This document shows, piece after piece, positions 1 through 7,932 of a stretch of DNA of 64,000 nt. The position numbers and the translations under genes are program-made. Position 1 is the stretch's first letter. Each line of letters starts with the position of its first letter. The notes below the pieces were generated by a model that saw only the letters and a program-made list of their open reading frames with translations, searched no databases and had not been told where the DNA came from. This stretch comes from Nocardia jejuensis NBRC 103114. GTDB lineage: Bacteria > Actinomycetota > Actinomycetes > Mycobacteriales > Mycobacteriaceae. The stretch spans positions 1 through 64,000 of the forward strand of contig NZ_BDBU01000013.1 of NCBI RefSeq assembly GCF_001613145.1, written 5' to 3'.

Positions 1-70
1 GGCGGGCAGCACCGGCGGCCTGGCCGGGTTCTCCCGCTCCGGCGGCGGTGCACGCGGCCGTCGCGCCTGA
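1..70 (+). CDS. C-terminal tail of an unidentified protein (partial)
   Basis: The window opens inside a reading frame (phase from base 2) that ends in TGA at 68-70. Only 22 residues are visible, rich in glycine, serine and arginine and ending RGRRA. Such basic Gly/Arg tails occur on RNA helicases and other nucleic-acid-binding proteins, but there is too little sequence to name it. The intrinsic terminator that follows directly supports this being a real gene end. Confidence 0.5.
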   Translation, partial: AGSTGGLAGFSRSGGGARGRRA

Positions 71-91
71 TCGATCCGAACACACCGGAGA

Positions 92-114
92 CCCCGCGCC
101 CACACGGCGCGGGG
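92..114 (+). terminator. Intrinsic terminator
   Basis: A perfect 9-bp stem, CCCCGCGCC / GGCGCGGGG, with loop CACAC, is followed by TTT. It lies 22 bases after the stop codon at 70 and closes the upstream transcription unit. Confidence 0.75.
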
Positions 115-290
115 TTTCCGCGTTTCCGGGGACGTCGCGGTTCTCGAAGTGCGCGATTCCCGGCACGCGCGTCGAACACATCGCCTGAATTGCATTCGCT
201 GAAACTTTGCACCGATCGCATCACGACGATCTACACGGTTGATCATGTGACCACTGGGCGGTGCTTTCACCCATATGCTCGCGTAGAGCG

Positions 291-324
291 TGCACCGGTA
301 TGCCTCGATCTGGCATACGGTGCA
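291..324. promoter_or_regulatory. 13-bp inverted repeat upstream of the ferric reductase gene
   Basis: TGCACCGGTATGCC (291-304) and GGCATACGGTGCA (312-324) pair over 13 bp with one bulged G and a 7-base spacer. A smaller inverted repeat, TAACC-TCG-GGTTA, follows at 326-338. Both lie 50-100 bases before the start codon at 389. Nothing else is recognisable in 115-290. They could be a repressor operator or a 5' UTR hairpin; the sequence alone does not decide. Confidence 0.4.
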
Positions 325-388
325 ATAACCTCGGGTTAGCTGTTCATCTGTCGGAAGGTTTCGTCCGAAGCAGTGAGGAGAGCACGCG

Positions 389-1705
389 ATGTCTCTCGTG
401 GCGCGTGGCGTGGGCTGGATCGGGGTCTATCTGGCGGTGGCCGTCGCGCCACTGGTGTTCGCGGTGATCGGCGGTGGCCCGCCGGGACGCGGATTCCTGA
501 CCGGATTCTCGGTGGCCCTGGGATTCGTCGGGTTGTCGATGATGGGGATGCAGTTCGCACTGGTGGCCCGATTCCAGGCGGCGGCGGCGCCTTTCGGCGA
601 AGACGCCCTGGTGATGTTCCACCGGCAGGTGTCCTATGTGGCGCTCGCGTTCATCCTCGCGCACCCGATCCTGTTGCAGCTCGCGGGCGTCGACATCATC
701 GGGCTGTTGAACCTGGCACAGGCGCCGTGGCGGGCCCGATTCGCGGTGACCTCGACGGTTCTGCTGCTGGTCCTCATCGCAACCTCCCTCTGGCGGCGGC
801 GCTTTCGGCTGCGCTATGAGGTGTGGCAGATCCTGCACGGCGTCCTCGCGGTGGCGGTGGTCGCGCTCGCGCTCGCGCATGTGCTGCTGGTCGGGTACTA
901 CGTCGACAATCCGTGGAAGAAGTGGCTCTGGGGCGTCATGACGGTCGGGCTGATCTCGCTGCTGCTGTGGGTTCGAGTGATCAAGCCGTGGATGCGGATT
1001 CGACGCTCGTGGGAGGTCGTGCGGGTCACGCCCGAGGTCGGCGACGCACACACGGTGACGCTGAAGCCCGTCGGCCACTCCGGTTTCCGATTCCAGCCGG
1101 GGCAGTTCGGGTGGTTGATGGTCGATCGATCACCGTTCGCGGTGACGGCGCATCCGTTCTCGTTCTCCTCCAGCGCGGAACGCACCGACGCGGTCGACAT
1201 GACGATCAAGTCGCTCGGAGATTTCACCGCGACGGTCGGCGCGCTGTCGCCGGGCACCCGCGCCTATCTCGACGGCCCGCACGGCGTCTTCACGCCCGAC
1301 CGCAACGAGGGGCCGGGGTTCGTGTTGATCGCGGGCGGGGTCGGGATGACCCCGATGGTGAGCATTCTGCGCACGATGGCCGATCGCGGTGATCGCCGCC
1401 CGTTCACGCTCTTCTACGCGAGCCGCTCGCAAGACGACGCCACCTTCGCGGACGAGCTCGAGGCGCTGCGGCAGCGGCTCGACGTCCGCGTCGTCTACGT
1501 GCTCGAGCATCCGCCCGCGGGCTGGGAGGGCGAGAGCGGCTACCTCGACGAAGCGGTCCTGACCCGAAATCTGCCGTCGCGCTTCGAGTACATGCAGTAC
1601 TTCATCTGCGGGCCGGGCCCGATGGTGACCGCCGTGGATGACGCGCTCGCAGCGGTGGGCGTGCCCGCCGAGAAGGTACACACCGAACGCTTCGACTTCG
1701 TCTGA
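389..1705 (+). CDS. Ferric-reductase/NADPH-oxidase-type membrane flavocytochrome
   Basis: A 438-residue membrane oxidoreductase that should pass electrons from NAD(P)H through FAD and two hemes across the membrane. The N-terminal half has about six hydrophobic helices with two His pairs, H78/H92 and H150/H164, each spaced 14 residues, as in two-heme ferric reductase (FRE) domains. The C-terminal half has an FAD-binding motif HPFSFSS near residue 252, a nucleotide-binding loop GGVGMTPM near 315 and the late CGPGPMV motif near 408. Start: ATG 389 has a GAGGAG ribosome site about 8 bases upstream. The electron acceptor (ferric iron, oxygen or another) cannot be told. Confidence 0.8.
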   Translation: MSLVARGVGWIGVYLAVAVAPLVFAVIGGGPPGRGFLTGFSVALGFVGLSMMGMQFALVARFQAAAAPFGEDALVMFHRQVSYVALAFILAHPILLQLAGVDIIGLLNLAQAPWRARFAVTSTVLLLVLIATSLWRRRFRLRYEVWQILHGVLAVAVVALALAHVLLVGYYVDNPWKKWLWGVMTVGLISLLLWVRVIKPWMRIRRSWEVVRVTPEVGDAHTVTLKPVGHSGFRFQPGQFGWLMVDRSPFAVTAHPFSFSSSAERTDAVDMTIKSLGDFTATVGALSPGTRAYLDGPHGVFTPDRNEGPGFVLIAGGVGMTPMVSILRTMADRGDRRPFTLFYASRSQDDATFADELEALRQRLDVRVVYVLEHPPAGWEGESGYLDEAVLTRNLPSRFEYMQYFICGPGPMVTAVDDALAAVGVPAEKVHTERFDFV

Positions 1706-1717
1706 CGGGAGCCCGGC

Positions 1718-1807
1718 ATGCGCCATGTCTACACCACGCGAGCGGTTCTGGTGATCGCGCTGATCCTGCTGGGCGCATCGGTCTGGTTCGGCCTGGCGAC
1801 GAGTTGA
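1718..1807 (+). CDS. 29-residue single-pass membrane peptide
   Basis: A short ORF starts 12 bases after the flavocytochrome stop, with a GGGAG ribosome site 6 bases before the ATG. After a basic N-terminus (MRHVYTTR) come about 17 hydrophobic residues (AVLVIALILLGASVWFG), so it should form a single membrane helix. Position and spacing suggest co-transcription and possibly a small subunit or assembly partner of the upstream enzyme. No homologue is recognised and function is unknown; it could also be a chance ORF. Confidence 0.45.
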   Translation: MRHVYTTRAVLVIALILLGASVWFGLATS

Positions 1808-1869
1808 GCGCCGACCGACGGCGGGACGGGTCATTGACACCCGACTCGAGGCAATGAGACCGTTCGTCA

Positions 1870-2694
1870 GTGATCTTCTCATCGAAGCCGAGCACCATCG
1901 AGTACACCGTCGACGACGGCATCGCCACCATCACGCTCAACCGTCCGCACGCGCGCAACGGATTCACCACGCGGATGGCGAACGAGCTCGGCGAAGCGCT
2001 CGCCGTCGCCGACGCGGACGACGACATCCGGGTGGTGGTGCTGGCGGGTGCGGGACCGCATTTCTGCGTCGGCATGGACATGTCCGACGACGAGGGCACC
2101 GACGACGCCACCGATCCGGCCTGGATCGAGCCCGCGACCCGGGTGGTCCGGCCGATGACGAATCTGAACAAGCCCGTGATCGTCGCGATCCACGGCGCCG
2201 CGATCGGGGTGGGTATCACCATGACGCTCGCAGCCGACTTCCGTTTGGCCGCAACCGATTCCCGTTTCGGGTTCGTCTTCGGCCGGCGCGGCCTGTTTCC
2301 CGAGGGTGGATCGATGTGGTTCCTGCCCCGCATCGTGGGGCTGGCCAAGGCGAAGGAGTGGATGGTCAGCGGCCGGGTCTTCGATGCGGACGAGGCGCTG
2401 GCGGCCGGACTCGTCACCAGCCTGCATGCTCGCGAGGAGCTGCTCCCGGCGGCATACGCGCTCGCCCGGGACATCGCGATCCATGTCGCACCGGTGTCGG
2501 CGGCGGCGATCCGGCGATCCCTGGTCACCATGGCGGGTGCGCCCAGCCCGGAGGCCGCCTTCGAACTGGACCGGAAACTGATCTCCGGCGCTCTCACCAG
2601 TGCCGATCTCCGCGAGGGCATTTCATCGTTTCTGGAGAAGCGCACGCCGCGGTTTCCGGGCCGGATCAGCACGGACCTGCCCGACCTCACCTGA
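1870..2694 (+). CDS. Enoyl-CoA hydratase/isomerase family protein
   Basis: A 274-residue crotonase-fold protein, probably hydrating or isomerising a 2-enoyl-CoA in fatty-acid or side-chain degradation. The N-terminus carries the family strand GIATITLNRP. The oxyanion-hole loops are visible as AGAGPHFCVGMDMS (near residue 58) and the Gly-rich IHGAAIGVGITM (near 112). Length is normal. The start is taken as GTG 1870; no strong ribosome site is seen and an internal start is possible. Substrate is not predictable, and no other beta-oxidation gene adjoins it. Confidence 0.85.
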   Translation: MIFSSKPSTIEYTVDDGIATITLNRPHARNGFTTRMANELGEALAVADADDDIRVVVLAGAGPHFCVGMDMSDDEGTDDATDPAWIEPATRVVRPMTNLNKPVIVAIHGAAIGVGITMTLAADFRLAATDSRFGFVFGRRGLFPEGGSMWFLPRIVGLAKAKEWMVSGRVFDADEALAAGLVTSLHAREELLPAAYALARDIAIHVAPVSAAAIRRSLVTMAGAPSPEAAFELDRKLISGALTSADLREGISSFLEKRTPRFPGRISTDLPDLT

Positions 2695-2713
2695 GAACCG
2701 GAGCCGCCGAACG

Positions 2714-3385
2714 CTAGGTCGAGATATGCCTGGCATCGCTCATCAGCCAGCGGCCGTCCGGCTGTTCCTCCGCGGTGACCACCCACGCGGTCAACGACAC
2801 GGCCGCACCCGGGGTGACATCACTCGACGTGGATTGTTTGACGTACCCGACGCCGAGCGCGGTCGTCCCGGTGATGGCGCGTAGCCCGCAATTGAATTCG
2901 ACGACCTCACTACGACTGTTGGTCGCCTTGAAGAACTCCCGAGTCGCAGCCTGGGTATCGATCAATTGCTGTCGAAGCGCCCCCGTCGTCGATTCGACAG
3001 AACCTGCGAAATACTCGTCGAGAGTTTGTGGGTCATAGGTCGAGGCGTGGCTCATATAGAGGTGAATTGCGTGCAATGCCGCGATATGCCTGCTACCGAT
3101 CTTGGATATCTCGGGTGCGAGTCCTTCCGGCGGTACGGTCTGTGTCGGCACCGCACCGAATTTCGCCGCATTGCCCACCGTCGGCCCCGGCCCCGGGTCG
3201 GCTGGAGCATCGTCGGCGCTTCGGACAAAGTACGCAGACCCGGCAGCTATGGCACCGAGGGGCAATACTCCCGCGAGAGCGGCCCACTTCCGCCGCGACA
3301 TGGTTCGCTCCACCGGCTGCGCATCCGGAAACGAGGGGGGCTCGGCCGGCGGAAAGGACAGGGAAACTTTCTCGGAATCAGTCAA
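2714..3385 (-). CDS. Mce-associated-like single-pass membrane protein
   Basis: A 223-residue protein with a cytoplasmic Pro-rich N-terminus, one membrane helix at about residues 34-53 (start of it AALAGVLPLGAIAAG) and an extracytoplasmic C-terminal domain. The domain contains a stretch around DEYFAGSVESTTGALRQQL and a terminal strand with W-V-V-T-A-EE-P-DGRW that resembles Mce-associated (SnoaL/NTF2-like) proteins of mycobacteria and nocardiae, which accompany Mce lipid importers. No mce operon lies in the window, so this would be an orphan. Family assignment is moderate. Confidence 0.6.
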   Translation of the reverse strand: MTDSEKVSLSFPPAEPPSFPDAQPVERTMSRRKWAALAGVLPLGAIAAGSAYFVRSADDAPADPGPGPTVGNAAKFGAVPTQTVPPEGLAPEISKIGSRHIAALHAIHLYMSHASTYDPQTLDEYFAGSVESTTGALRQQLIDTQAATREFFKATNSRSEVVEFNCGLRAITGTTALGVGYVKQSTSSDVTPGAAVSLTAWVVTAEEQPDGRWLMSDARHIST

Positions 3386-3699
3386 AAGGGTTCCTAACTA
3401 TTAGGCAGCCGTGCGAGATGCTACCCGGCCGAACAAGATTCATTCCCCGATTTCCGAGAACCTCTCCCCCGAAGTCCCAATTCTGTCTGAATTGAACGAA
3501 TTACACCTCTTGCGTGATTTCGCCGATGTTGGCGGTCGAGGCAATCCGTTGGTGGCGAACGTCTTTCATCGACCACAACCCATTGGACAGCGCGCCACTC
3601 GATGTCGATCGCCGACGCCCCATGCTCGACGCATCCCGGGCGGCACCCGCACCCCGCCTACCCTGAGGGGGAAGACGTCGATCGAGCCGCAGGAGCGTC
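3386..3699. other. Divergent intergenic region
   Basis: 314 bases between divergent genes, with lower G+C than the surroundings (for example around 3395-3405 and 3480-3505). Promoters for both neighbours presumably lie here, but I see no convincing operator, RNA gene or conserved small ORF. An AGGAG ribosome site for the right-hand gene lies at about 3690. Confidence 0.4.
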
Positions 3700-4533
3700 A
3701 TGTCCACTCTCGCAACCGCACCGCGATCGGGCCAGGAGTCCGGGCGGGTGATCGGGGCCCTGGCGTGCCTGGCAGCGGCTCTCGGGATCGCCTTCGTCCT
3801 CGGACCGCGATGGGTGGCCGGCAGTGGGTTCACGGACGAGCCCGCGGTTCGGGACGGATTCCGGAACGCGTTCGTGGGGTACTGGCGCGGCGGAGACCAG
3901 GAATACACCCCGGATATGCAGCGGATCGTCGACTACTGGTTCCGGTACCACATGGCCAAAGCGGTGATCGCCGCGCTCGCGCTGATCACGCTGGCCCGGC
4001 TCGGCGTTCTGCTGTGGCGACGCTTCCTGCGAATCGGCGGGAGCGGACTCGCCGCCGGGGGTATCGCCGTCACGACACTGGCACTGGGTGCGTTGCTGCT
4101 GGTGATGGCCAACATCCAGGGCACGGTGGCGCCCTTCGCCGCATTGCTGCCGATGCTGACCGGCGAATCGGACGACGCCCAGCTCGGCGCGACACTGGGG
4201 GACGTCAGGCAGCGGCTGGCCGACGCCGTGAGCACGGGCGAACGAACGCCACCGGTCCTGAGTGCGATGATCGATGACTTTTCGCGGTACCACGTGGTGA
4301 TGCTGGTGATCGCCTCGATCGTGGCGGTGCTCTCGGCCGCGGCGGCCGTGGTGTGCTGGAAGCGGTTCGCGAACACACCCTCCCGCCACCGTCGAACCAG
4401 GCGGGTACTGGCCGCGTCCGCGACCCTCGCGATGCTGGCCACCGCGGCGATGATCGTTGTGGCGGTGGCGAATACGACGACGGTCGCGGATCCGGCGCCC
4501 GCCCTCGCGGCGCTGTTCGACGGCAGCTGGTGA
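3700..4533 (+). CDS. Hypothetical multi-pass membrane protein
   Basis: A 277-residue integral membrane protein of unknown function. Hydrophobic segments lie at about residues 17-35, 82-105, 110-135, 197-218 and 230-252, so about five helices. A polar extracytoplasmic or loop region (about 136-190) separates the third and fourth. ATG 3700 has an AGGAG ribosome site 5 bases upstream. No enzyme motif is visible. It sits 31 bases before the next gene and may be co-transcribed with it. Confidence 0.7.
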   Translation: MSTLATAPRSGQESGRVIGALACLAAALGIAFVLGPRWVAGSGFTDEPAVRDGFRNAFVGYWRGGDQEYTPDMQRIVDYWFRYHMAKAVIAALALITLARLGVLLWRRFLRIGGSGLAAGGIAVTTLALGALLLVMANIQGTVAPFAALLPMLTGESDDAQLGATLGDVRQRLADAVSTGERTPPVLSAMIDDFSRYHVVMLVIASIVAVLSAAAAVVCWKRFANTPSRHRRTRRVLAASATLAMLATAAMIVVAVANTTTVADPAPALAALFDGSW

Positions 4534-4564
4534 GACTGTCGCCCGGCGCATCTAGAATCCGCGC

Positions 4565-5131
4565 GTGACGCTCTCCCCCGCCGATTTGGCCGGTTACACC
4601 GAAGATGCCCTCGATGCCGATCTCGCACGCTGGTTCCCCGACACCCAACGGGTGCGGATTCCGGACGAAACCCGTTCGGTGACAGCCTTTCTCGAACGCC
4701 TCGCCCCCACTGACGCCGCCGCCCTGGCCGCATTCGACCGCAGGGTGCGCTCGGGCAGCCTGCCACAGTTCCTCGATATCTTCGACTGGTCCTACGGCTT
4801 CGACTTCGCCGGAAACGACTGCGGCATCCTGGATTCGGACTACGAGACCGCGCTGAGCGACGACGATGTCTACTCGATCGGCGCGGACGGCGGGGGCAAT
4901 CTGTACGTCGTGCTCACCAATGGCCAAGTGGCCGTGTGGTTCCACGAGGAGGAGGTCGTCGAGACCGGCACCCGCTTCGACAGCCTCGACGTGTTCCTGT
5001 GGTCGTACGTCCGCTACAGCGCGGTCCGGGCCGGGACGCTGGAACTGTCCCGCGTGGAAGCGGACTTCCAGGCCCTCGGGCAGGACGGTGCGCTCGAACC
5101 CCAACTCGGCCTGCTCAGGTTCATGACGTAG
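4565..5131 (+). CDS. SMI1/KNR4 (SUKH)-like hypothetical protein
   Basis: A 188-residue soluble protein. The segment YSIGADGGGNLYVVL followed by GQVAVWFHEEE (about residues 102-130) resembles the core of SMI1/KNR4 (SUKH) proteins, which in bacteria often act as immunity or accessory proteins. No toxin gene is adjacent, so an immunity role is not supported by context. The start is GTG 4565; no clear ribosome site was identified. Family assignment is tentative. Confidence 0.55.
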   Translation: MTLSPADLAGYTEDALDADLARWFPDTQRVRIPDETRSVTAFLERLAPTDAAALAAFDRRVRSGSLPQFLDIFDWSYGFDFAGNDCGILDSDYETALSDDDVYSIGADGGGNLYVVLTNGQVAVWFHEEEVVETGTRFDSLDVFLWSYVRYSAVRAGTLELSRVEADFQALGQDGALEPQLGLLRFMT

Positions 5132-5152
5132 AACCACGTACAGCCGAAGCGT

Positions 5153-5818
5153 TCACGCTCCCTCGGCGGCGGTGCGCAGGTCGGCGAGCCAGGTTTCCAG
5201 GCCCATGCCCAGGAAGTAGGTGGAGGTCGGGACGTCGGCCTCGACCTGCGCACCATTCCAGTTCTCCTGGGTGCGCACCAGGACGCCGCCGTCGACGGGC
5301 GTGAAGGTCCAGACGTGGATGCCGCCGTCGATGCCCATGCCCTCGCCGACCGCCGGGCCGCTCCAGCGCAGGCACCGTTCGGGTTCGACCTGGTGCACGG
5401 TGGAGGTGATGCTCAGGGTGGTCGCGGGGGTGTGCTCGGTGGCGGGCACCGGGGTGGTCCAGTGGAACCGCGAATCGGGCCGCAGCGGACCGGAATCGAG
5501 GCGCTCGGCGCTGGTGACGGCCGGCTGCCAGGCGGGCCAGTTCTCAACATCGGTCTGCAGGTTCCAGATGGTGTCCAGCGGGGCCTTGATCAGCGCTTCG
5601 GTGCGGTAGTGGATGGGCGCGACGGGGTCGATGCCCTGCCCTGCGCAGGTCAGCGGCGCCGGATCGGACACCGGTCCGTCCGCGGCGGCGGGTGCGGCGG
5701 TGATGCCCAGGATGGTCGCGGTCAGTGCCGCGCCGACCAGCGCCGCACGCCCGGAGCGGCGAACGATTCCGGCTTCGACCTGGCGATCAGCCTTTCGATC
5801 GCGATGAGTGCCGTTCAT
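5153..5818 (-). CDS. Secreted SRPBCC (START-like) family protein
   Basis: A 221-residue exported protein. The N-terminus is basic, then hydrophobic (AALVGAALTATILGITA), with a probable signal-peptidase site after AAPAAA. The mature part has the SRPBCC pattern: a strand with I-K-A-P-L-D-T-I-W, then ENWPAWQPAV and a C-terminal helix ending TWLADLRTAAEG. SRPBCC domains bind hydrophobic ligands or act as cyclases/aromatases; the ligand is unknown. ATG 5818 was chosen over an upstream in-frame ATG at 5830 because GGAGAG lies 5-6 bases before it. It is divergent from a TetR gene with paired operators between them, so that regulator probably represses it. Confidence 0.75.
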   Translation of the reverse strand: MNGTHRDRKADRQVEAGIVRRSGRAALVGAALTATILGITAAPAAADGPVSDPAPLTCAGQGIDPVAPIHYRTEALIKAPLDTIWNLQTDVENWPAWQPAVTSAERLDSGPLRPDSRFHWTTPVPATEHTPATTLSITSTVHQVEPERCLRWSGPAVGEGMGIDGGIHVWTFTPVDGGVLVRTQENWNGAQVEADVPTSTYFLGMGLETWLADLRTAAEGA

Positions 5819-5830
5819 GATGCTCTCCAA

Positions 5831-5915
5831 TTGGTTAGTCCCTCTTGATTTAGTTAGAACCTATAACGCTCTGTCGTGAGAGGCAAGAGCGAAAGTGATA
5901 ACCTCTAACCAAATC
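5831..5915. promoter_or_regulatory. Paired TetR operators between divergent genes
   Basis: Two related 15-bp imperfect palindromes lie in the divergent promoter region: GTTAGAACCTATAAC at 5853-5867 and, in inverted orientation, GTGATAACCTCTAAC at 5895-5909. Their centres are 42 bp apart, about four helical turns. A further half-site, TTGGTTAG, is at 5831-5838. The left site overlaps a -10-like TATAAC. The arrangement fits autoregulation plus repression of the SRPBCC gene by the TetR protein at 5946. Confidence 0.6.
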
Positions 5916-5945
5916 AGTGGCCGCACACCCGGGAAGGAGCCGTTG

Positions 5946-6608
5946 ATGGAAGAGACCAGCGCGAAGACACCCCGCGAGCGCTATCGCACGCAGATGCAGG
6001 CGGAGATCAAACAGTGCGCCCGCGAACAGATCGCTACGGCGGGCGCGTCCGCGCTCTCGCTCAACGCGATCGCCAAACAGGTCGGCATGAGCGGCCCCGC
6101 CCTGTACCGCTACTTCGCCGGGCGCGACGAACTGATCACCGCACTCATCCGCGACGCCTACCGCAGCCTCGCCGACACCCTCGGCCAGGCACGGGATTCG
6201 GGAGCGGACATCACCGAACTGGCTCGCGCGCTGCGAGAGTGGGCGCTGACGGACCCGCAGCGGTACTTCCTCATCTACGGCACACCGGTCCCCGGCTATC
6301 ACGCCCCGGACGACACCACCGCGATCTCCTCCGAGATCATGTCGATGCTGATCGAGGCATTCGCCGCCCTACCCACCGCCGCCCCACCCACCACCGCCGA
6401 GCCGACACCGTTCGACACTCATCTCGACCACTATCGCCGCTGGGCCGCAGGCCATTCGGTCCCGGCCGCCACCCTCCACCGCGCGGTGTCGTTCTGGACC
6501 CGAGTGCACGGCGTGCTCTCCCTCGAGCTCGCCGGCCATTTCAGTGGCATGGGTTTCGACCCGGCTCTGCTATTCGCCGAGGAAGTCGATTCCCTTGTGA
6601 CGCAGTGA
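5946..6608 (+). CDS. TetR/AcrR family transcriptional regulator
   Basis: A 220-residue TetR-type repressor. The N-terminal HTH is clear: IATAGASALSLNAIAKQVGMSGPALYRYFAGRDEL in short pieces (residues 28-62), with the recognition helix at SGPALYRYF. The C-terminal ligand domain (about 75-215) resembles the WHG/TetR_C_13 type (WTRVHGVLSLEL). ATG 5946 is preferred over in-frame GTG 5895 because AAGGAG lies 7 bases upstream and 5895 falls inside the operator. It probably controls itself and the divergent SRPBCC gene. Confidence 0.85.
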   Translation: MEETSAKTPRERYRTQMQAEIKQCAREQIATAGASALSLNAIAKQVGMSGPALYRYFAGRDELITALIRDAYRSLADTLGQARDSGADITELARALREWALTDPQRYFLIYGTPVPGYHAPDDTTAISSEIMSMLIEAFAALPTAAPPTTAEPTPFDTHLDHYRRWAAGHSVPAATLHRAVSFWTRVHGVLSLELAGHFSGMGFDPALLFAEEVDSLVTQ

Positions 6609-6650
6609 CATCCGGTGACGTGGGAGATCCGGCGAGAAAACCCGTCTGCT

Positions 6651-6846
6651 TCAGGCGGATTCGAGCAACCGCACGACCTCCACCGTGATCGCGACCCGCA
6701 CCTGCGCCGCCGACGTCGCGGGCAGACCCGCCTCGGGCAGAGCCGCGGCCGCGCTCTGGGCCGCGATCGCGGCGATATCGGCGGCCGCAATGACCCGCTG
6801 GTCATGCTCCGACGATAACCCCGGCGCACCCGCTCGACGAGCCTGC
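6651..6846 (-). pseudogene. Possible gene remnant without a start codon
   Basis: The minus strand is open for about 60 codons ending in TGA at 6651-6653, with codon bias typical of a real gene (Ala-rich text such as VIAAADIAAIAAQSAAAALPEAG, then VRVAITVEVVRLLES). There is no ATG, GTG or TTG near its left end before the in-frame stop at about 6847. It may be the tail of a decayed gene, or chance in high-G+C DNA. Apart from this, 6609-6866 holds nothing I can identify. Confidence 0.25.
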
Positions 6847-6874
6847 GCGACCTACATCTCGGCGACCTACATCT
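6847..6874. repeat. 15-bp tandem duplication across a stop codon
   Basis: GCGACCTACATCT occurs at 6847-6859 and again at 6862-6874, period 15. The right copy includes the last codons and stop of the DUF1206 gene; the left copy repeats the Lys/Glu-Met-stop coding end just outside it. It looks like a recent slippage duplication. Confidence 0.6.
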
Positions 6875-7712
6875 TGGCGTGACGGGCCATCACGAAGCTG
6901 TAGAGACCGTAGGTGGCGATGCCCAGGGCGGCGATGAGCAGCAGCGCGATACCGAACGGCTGCGCGCCGAGAGTCTTCAACGCACCGTCCAGACCCGCGG
7001 CCCGATTCGGATTCGATTGCACCGTGGCCAGAATGACCAGCAGACCCACGGCCGCGACGGCAGCGCCCTTGGCCGTGTACCCGACCAAACCCAGACGGCG
7101 GACGAACGCACCGGGCGAATTCTCCAGATCGTGCAGGAACTTTCGGCTCACGCCCTTATAGATGTGATAGCCGCCGACCCCGATGATGACGAGCCCGCCG
7201 ATGACCAGAGCGATCTTGCCGAGCGTGGATTCCATCAGGCGCGCGGTGAGGCCGATGCTCTCACCGCTGCTGGACTTGCCGTGCCCGCGGGCGAATCCGT
7301 AGGCGGACAACGCGAACGAGACGTATATGACGCCCAGGCAGAACGCCTTGGCTCGATGCAGCGCTTCGGATTTCTTGCTGTCGGCCTCCGGTTCCGAGGC
7401 CTTGCCCAGGGCGGCCTCGGCGAAGCGCCACAGCGCCAACAGCACGAAGGCGACTGCGCCGAGCCACAGGGCGAAGGTTCCGCCGGGCTTGGCCGCCAGT
7501 TCGGCCATCGCGCCGGATTGATCGGCCGAGCCGCCGGATCCGCCGAAGGCCAGGCGCGCGGCGATGTAGGCGATGAACAGATGCACGATGCCGGTCATGA
7601 CGAATCCGGCGCGGGCGAATCGTTCGAAGATGTCGTGCTGCGCGATGCGCTCCGCGGTCGACGACGAGTCGCCTACCGCGGTTCGGTGATTTCCGGGCGT
7701 CGTCGAGCTCAC
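6867..7712 (-). CDS. DUF1206 family integral membrane protein
   Basis: A 281-residue membrane protein with six hydrophobic segments in three repeated units (helix pairs starting FARAGFVMTGIVHLFIAY, AKAFCLGVIYVSFALSAYG and LGLVGYTAKGAAVAAVGLL). This threefold repeat, each with an ARxG or GYxxKG-like start, is characteristic of DUF1206. Function is unknown. I chose GTG 7712 because GGAGAGGG lies about 6 bases upstream; ATG 7739 and a longer start at 7811 are alternatives. It is divergent from a fatty-acid desaturase. Confidence 0.75.
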   Translation of the reverse strand: MSSTTPGNHRTAVGDSSSTAERIAQHDIFERFARAGFVMTGIVHLFIAYIAARLAFGGSGGSADQSGAMAELAAKPGGTFALWLGAVAFVLLALWRFAEAALGKASEPEADSKKSEALHRAKAFCLGVIYVSFALSAYGFARGHGKSSSGESIGLTARLMESTLGKIALVIGGLVIIGVGGYHIYKGVSRKFLHDLENSPGAFVRRLGLVGYTAKGAAVAAVGLLVILATVQSNPNRAAGLDGALKTLGAQPFGIALLLIAALGIATYGLYSFVMARHAKM

Positions 7713-7932
7713 GGGTCCCTCTCCACTGCCAAAACGCATCGGCCACCGGGTGATTCGCCCGATATGCCGATCTGAACGTATCGCGGCGATACCCGGTGAC
7801 ACGGACGCCAAACCGCGTCCGGAACCGTCGTGTTGACGGCAGGGGGCATACCGCCTCTACTGGTGGAGCGGCGGCCGACCGGCCTCCGCCGCACTGCCAC
7901 CCGCATCGGGTGATCGCACCCGGAAGTTGGCC

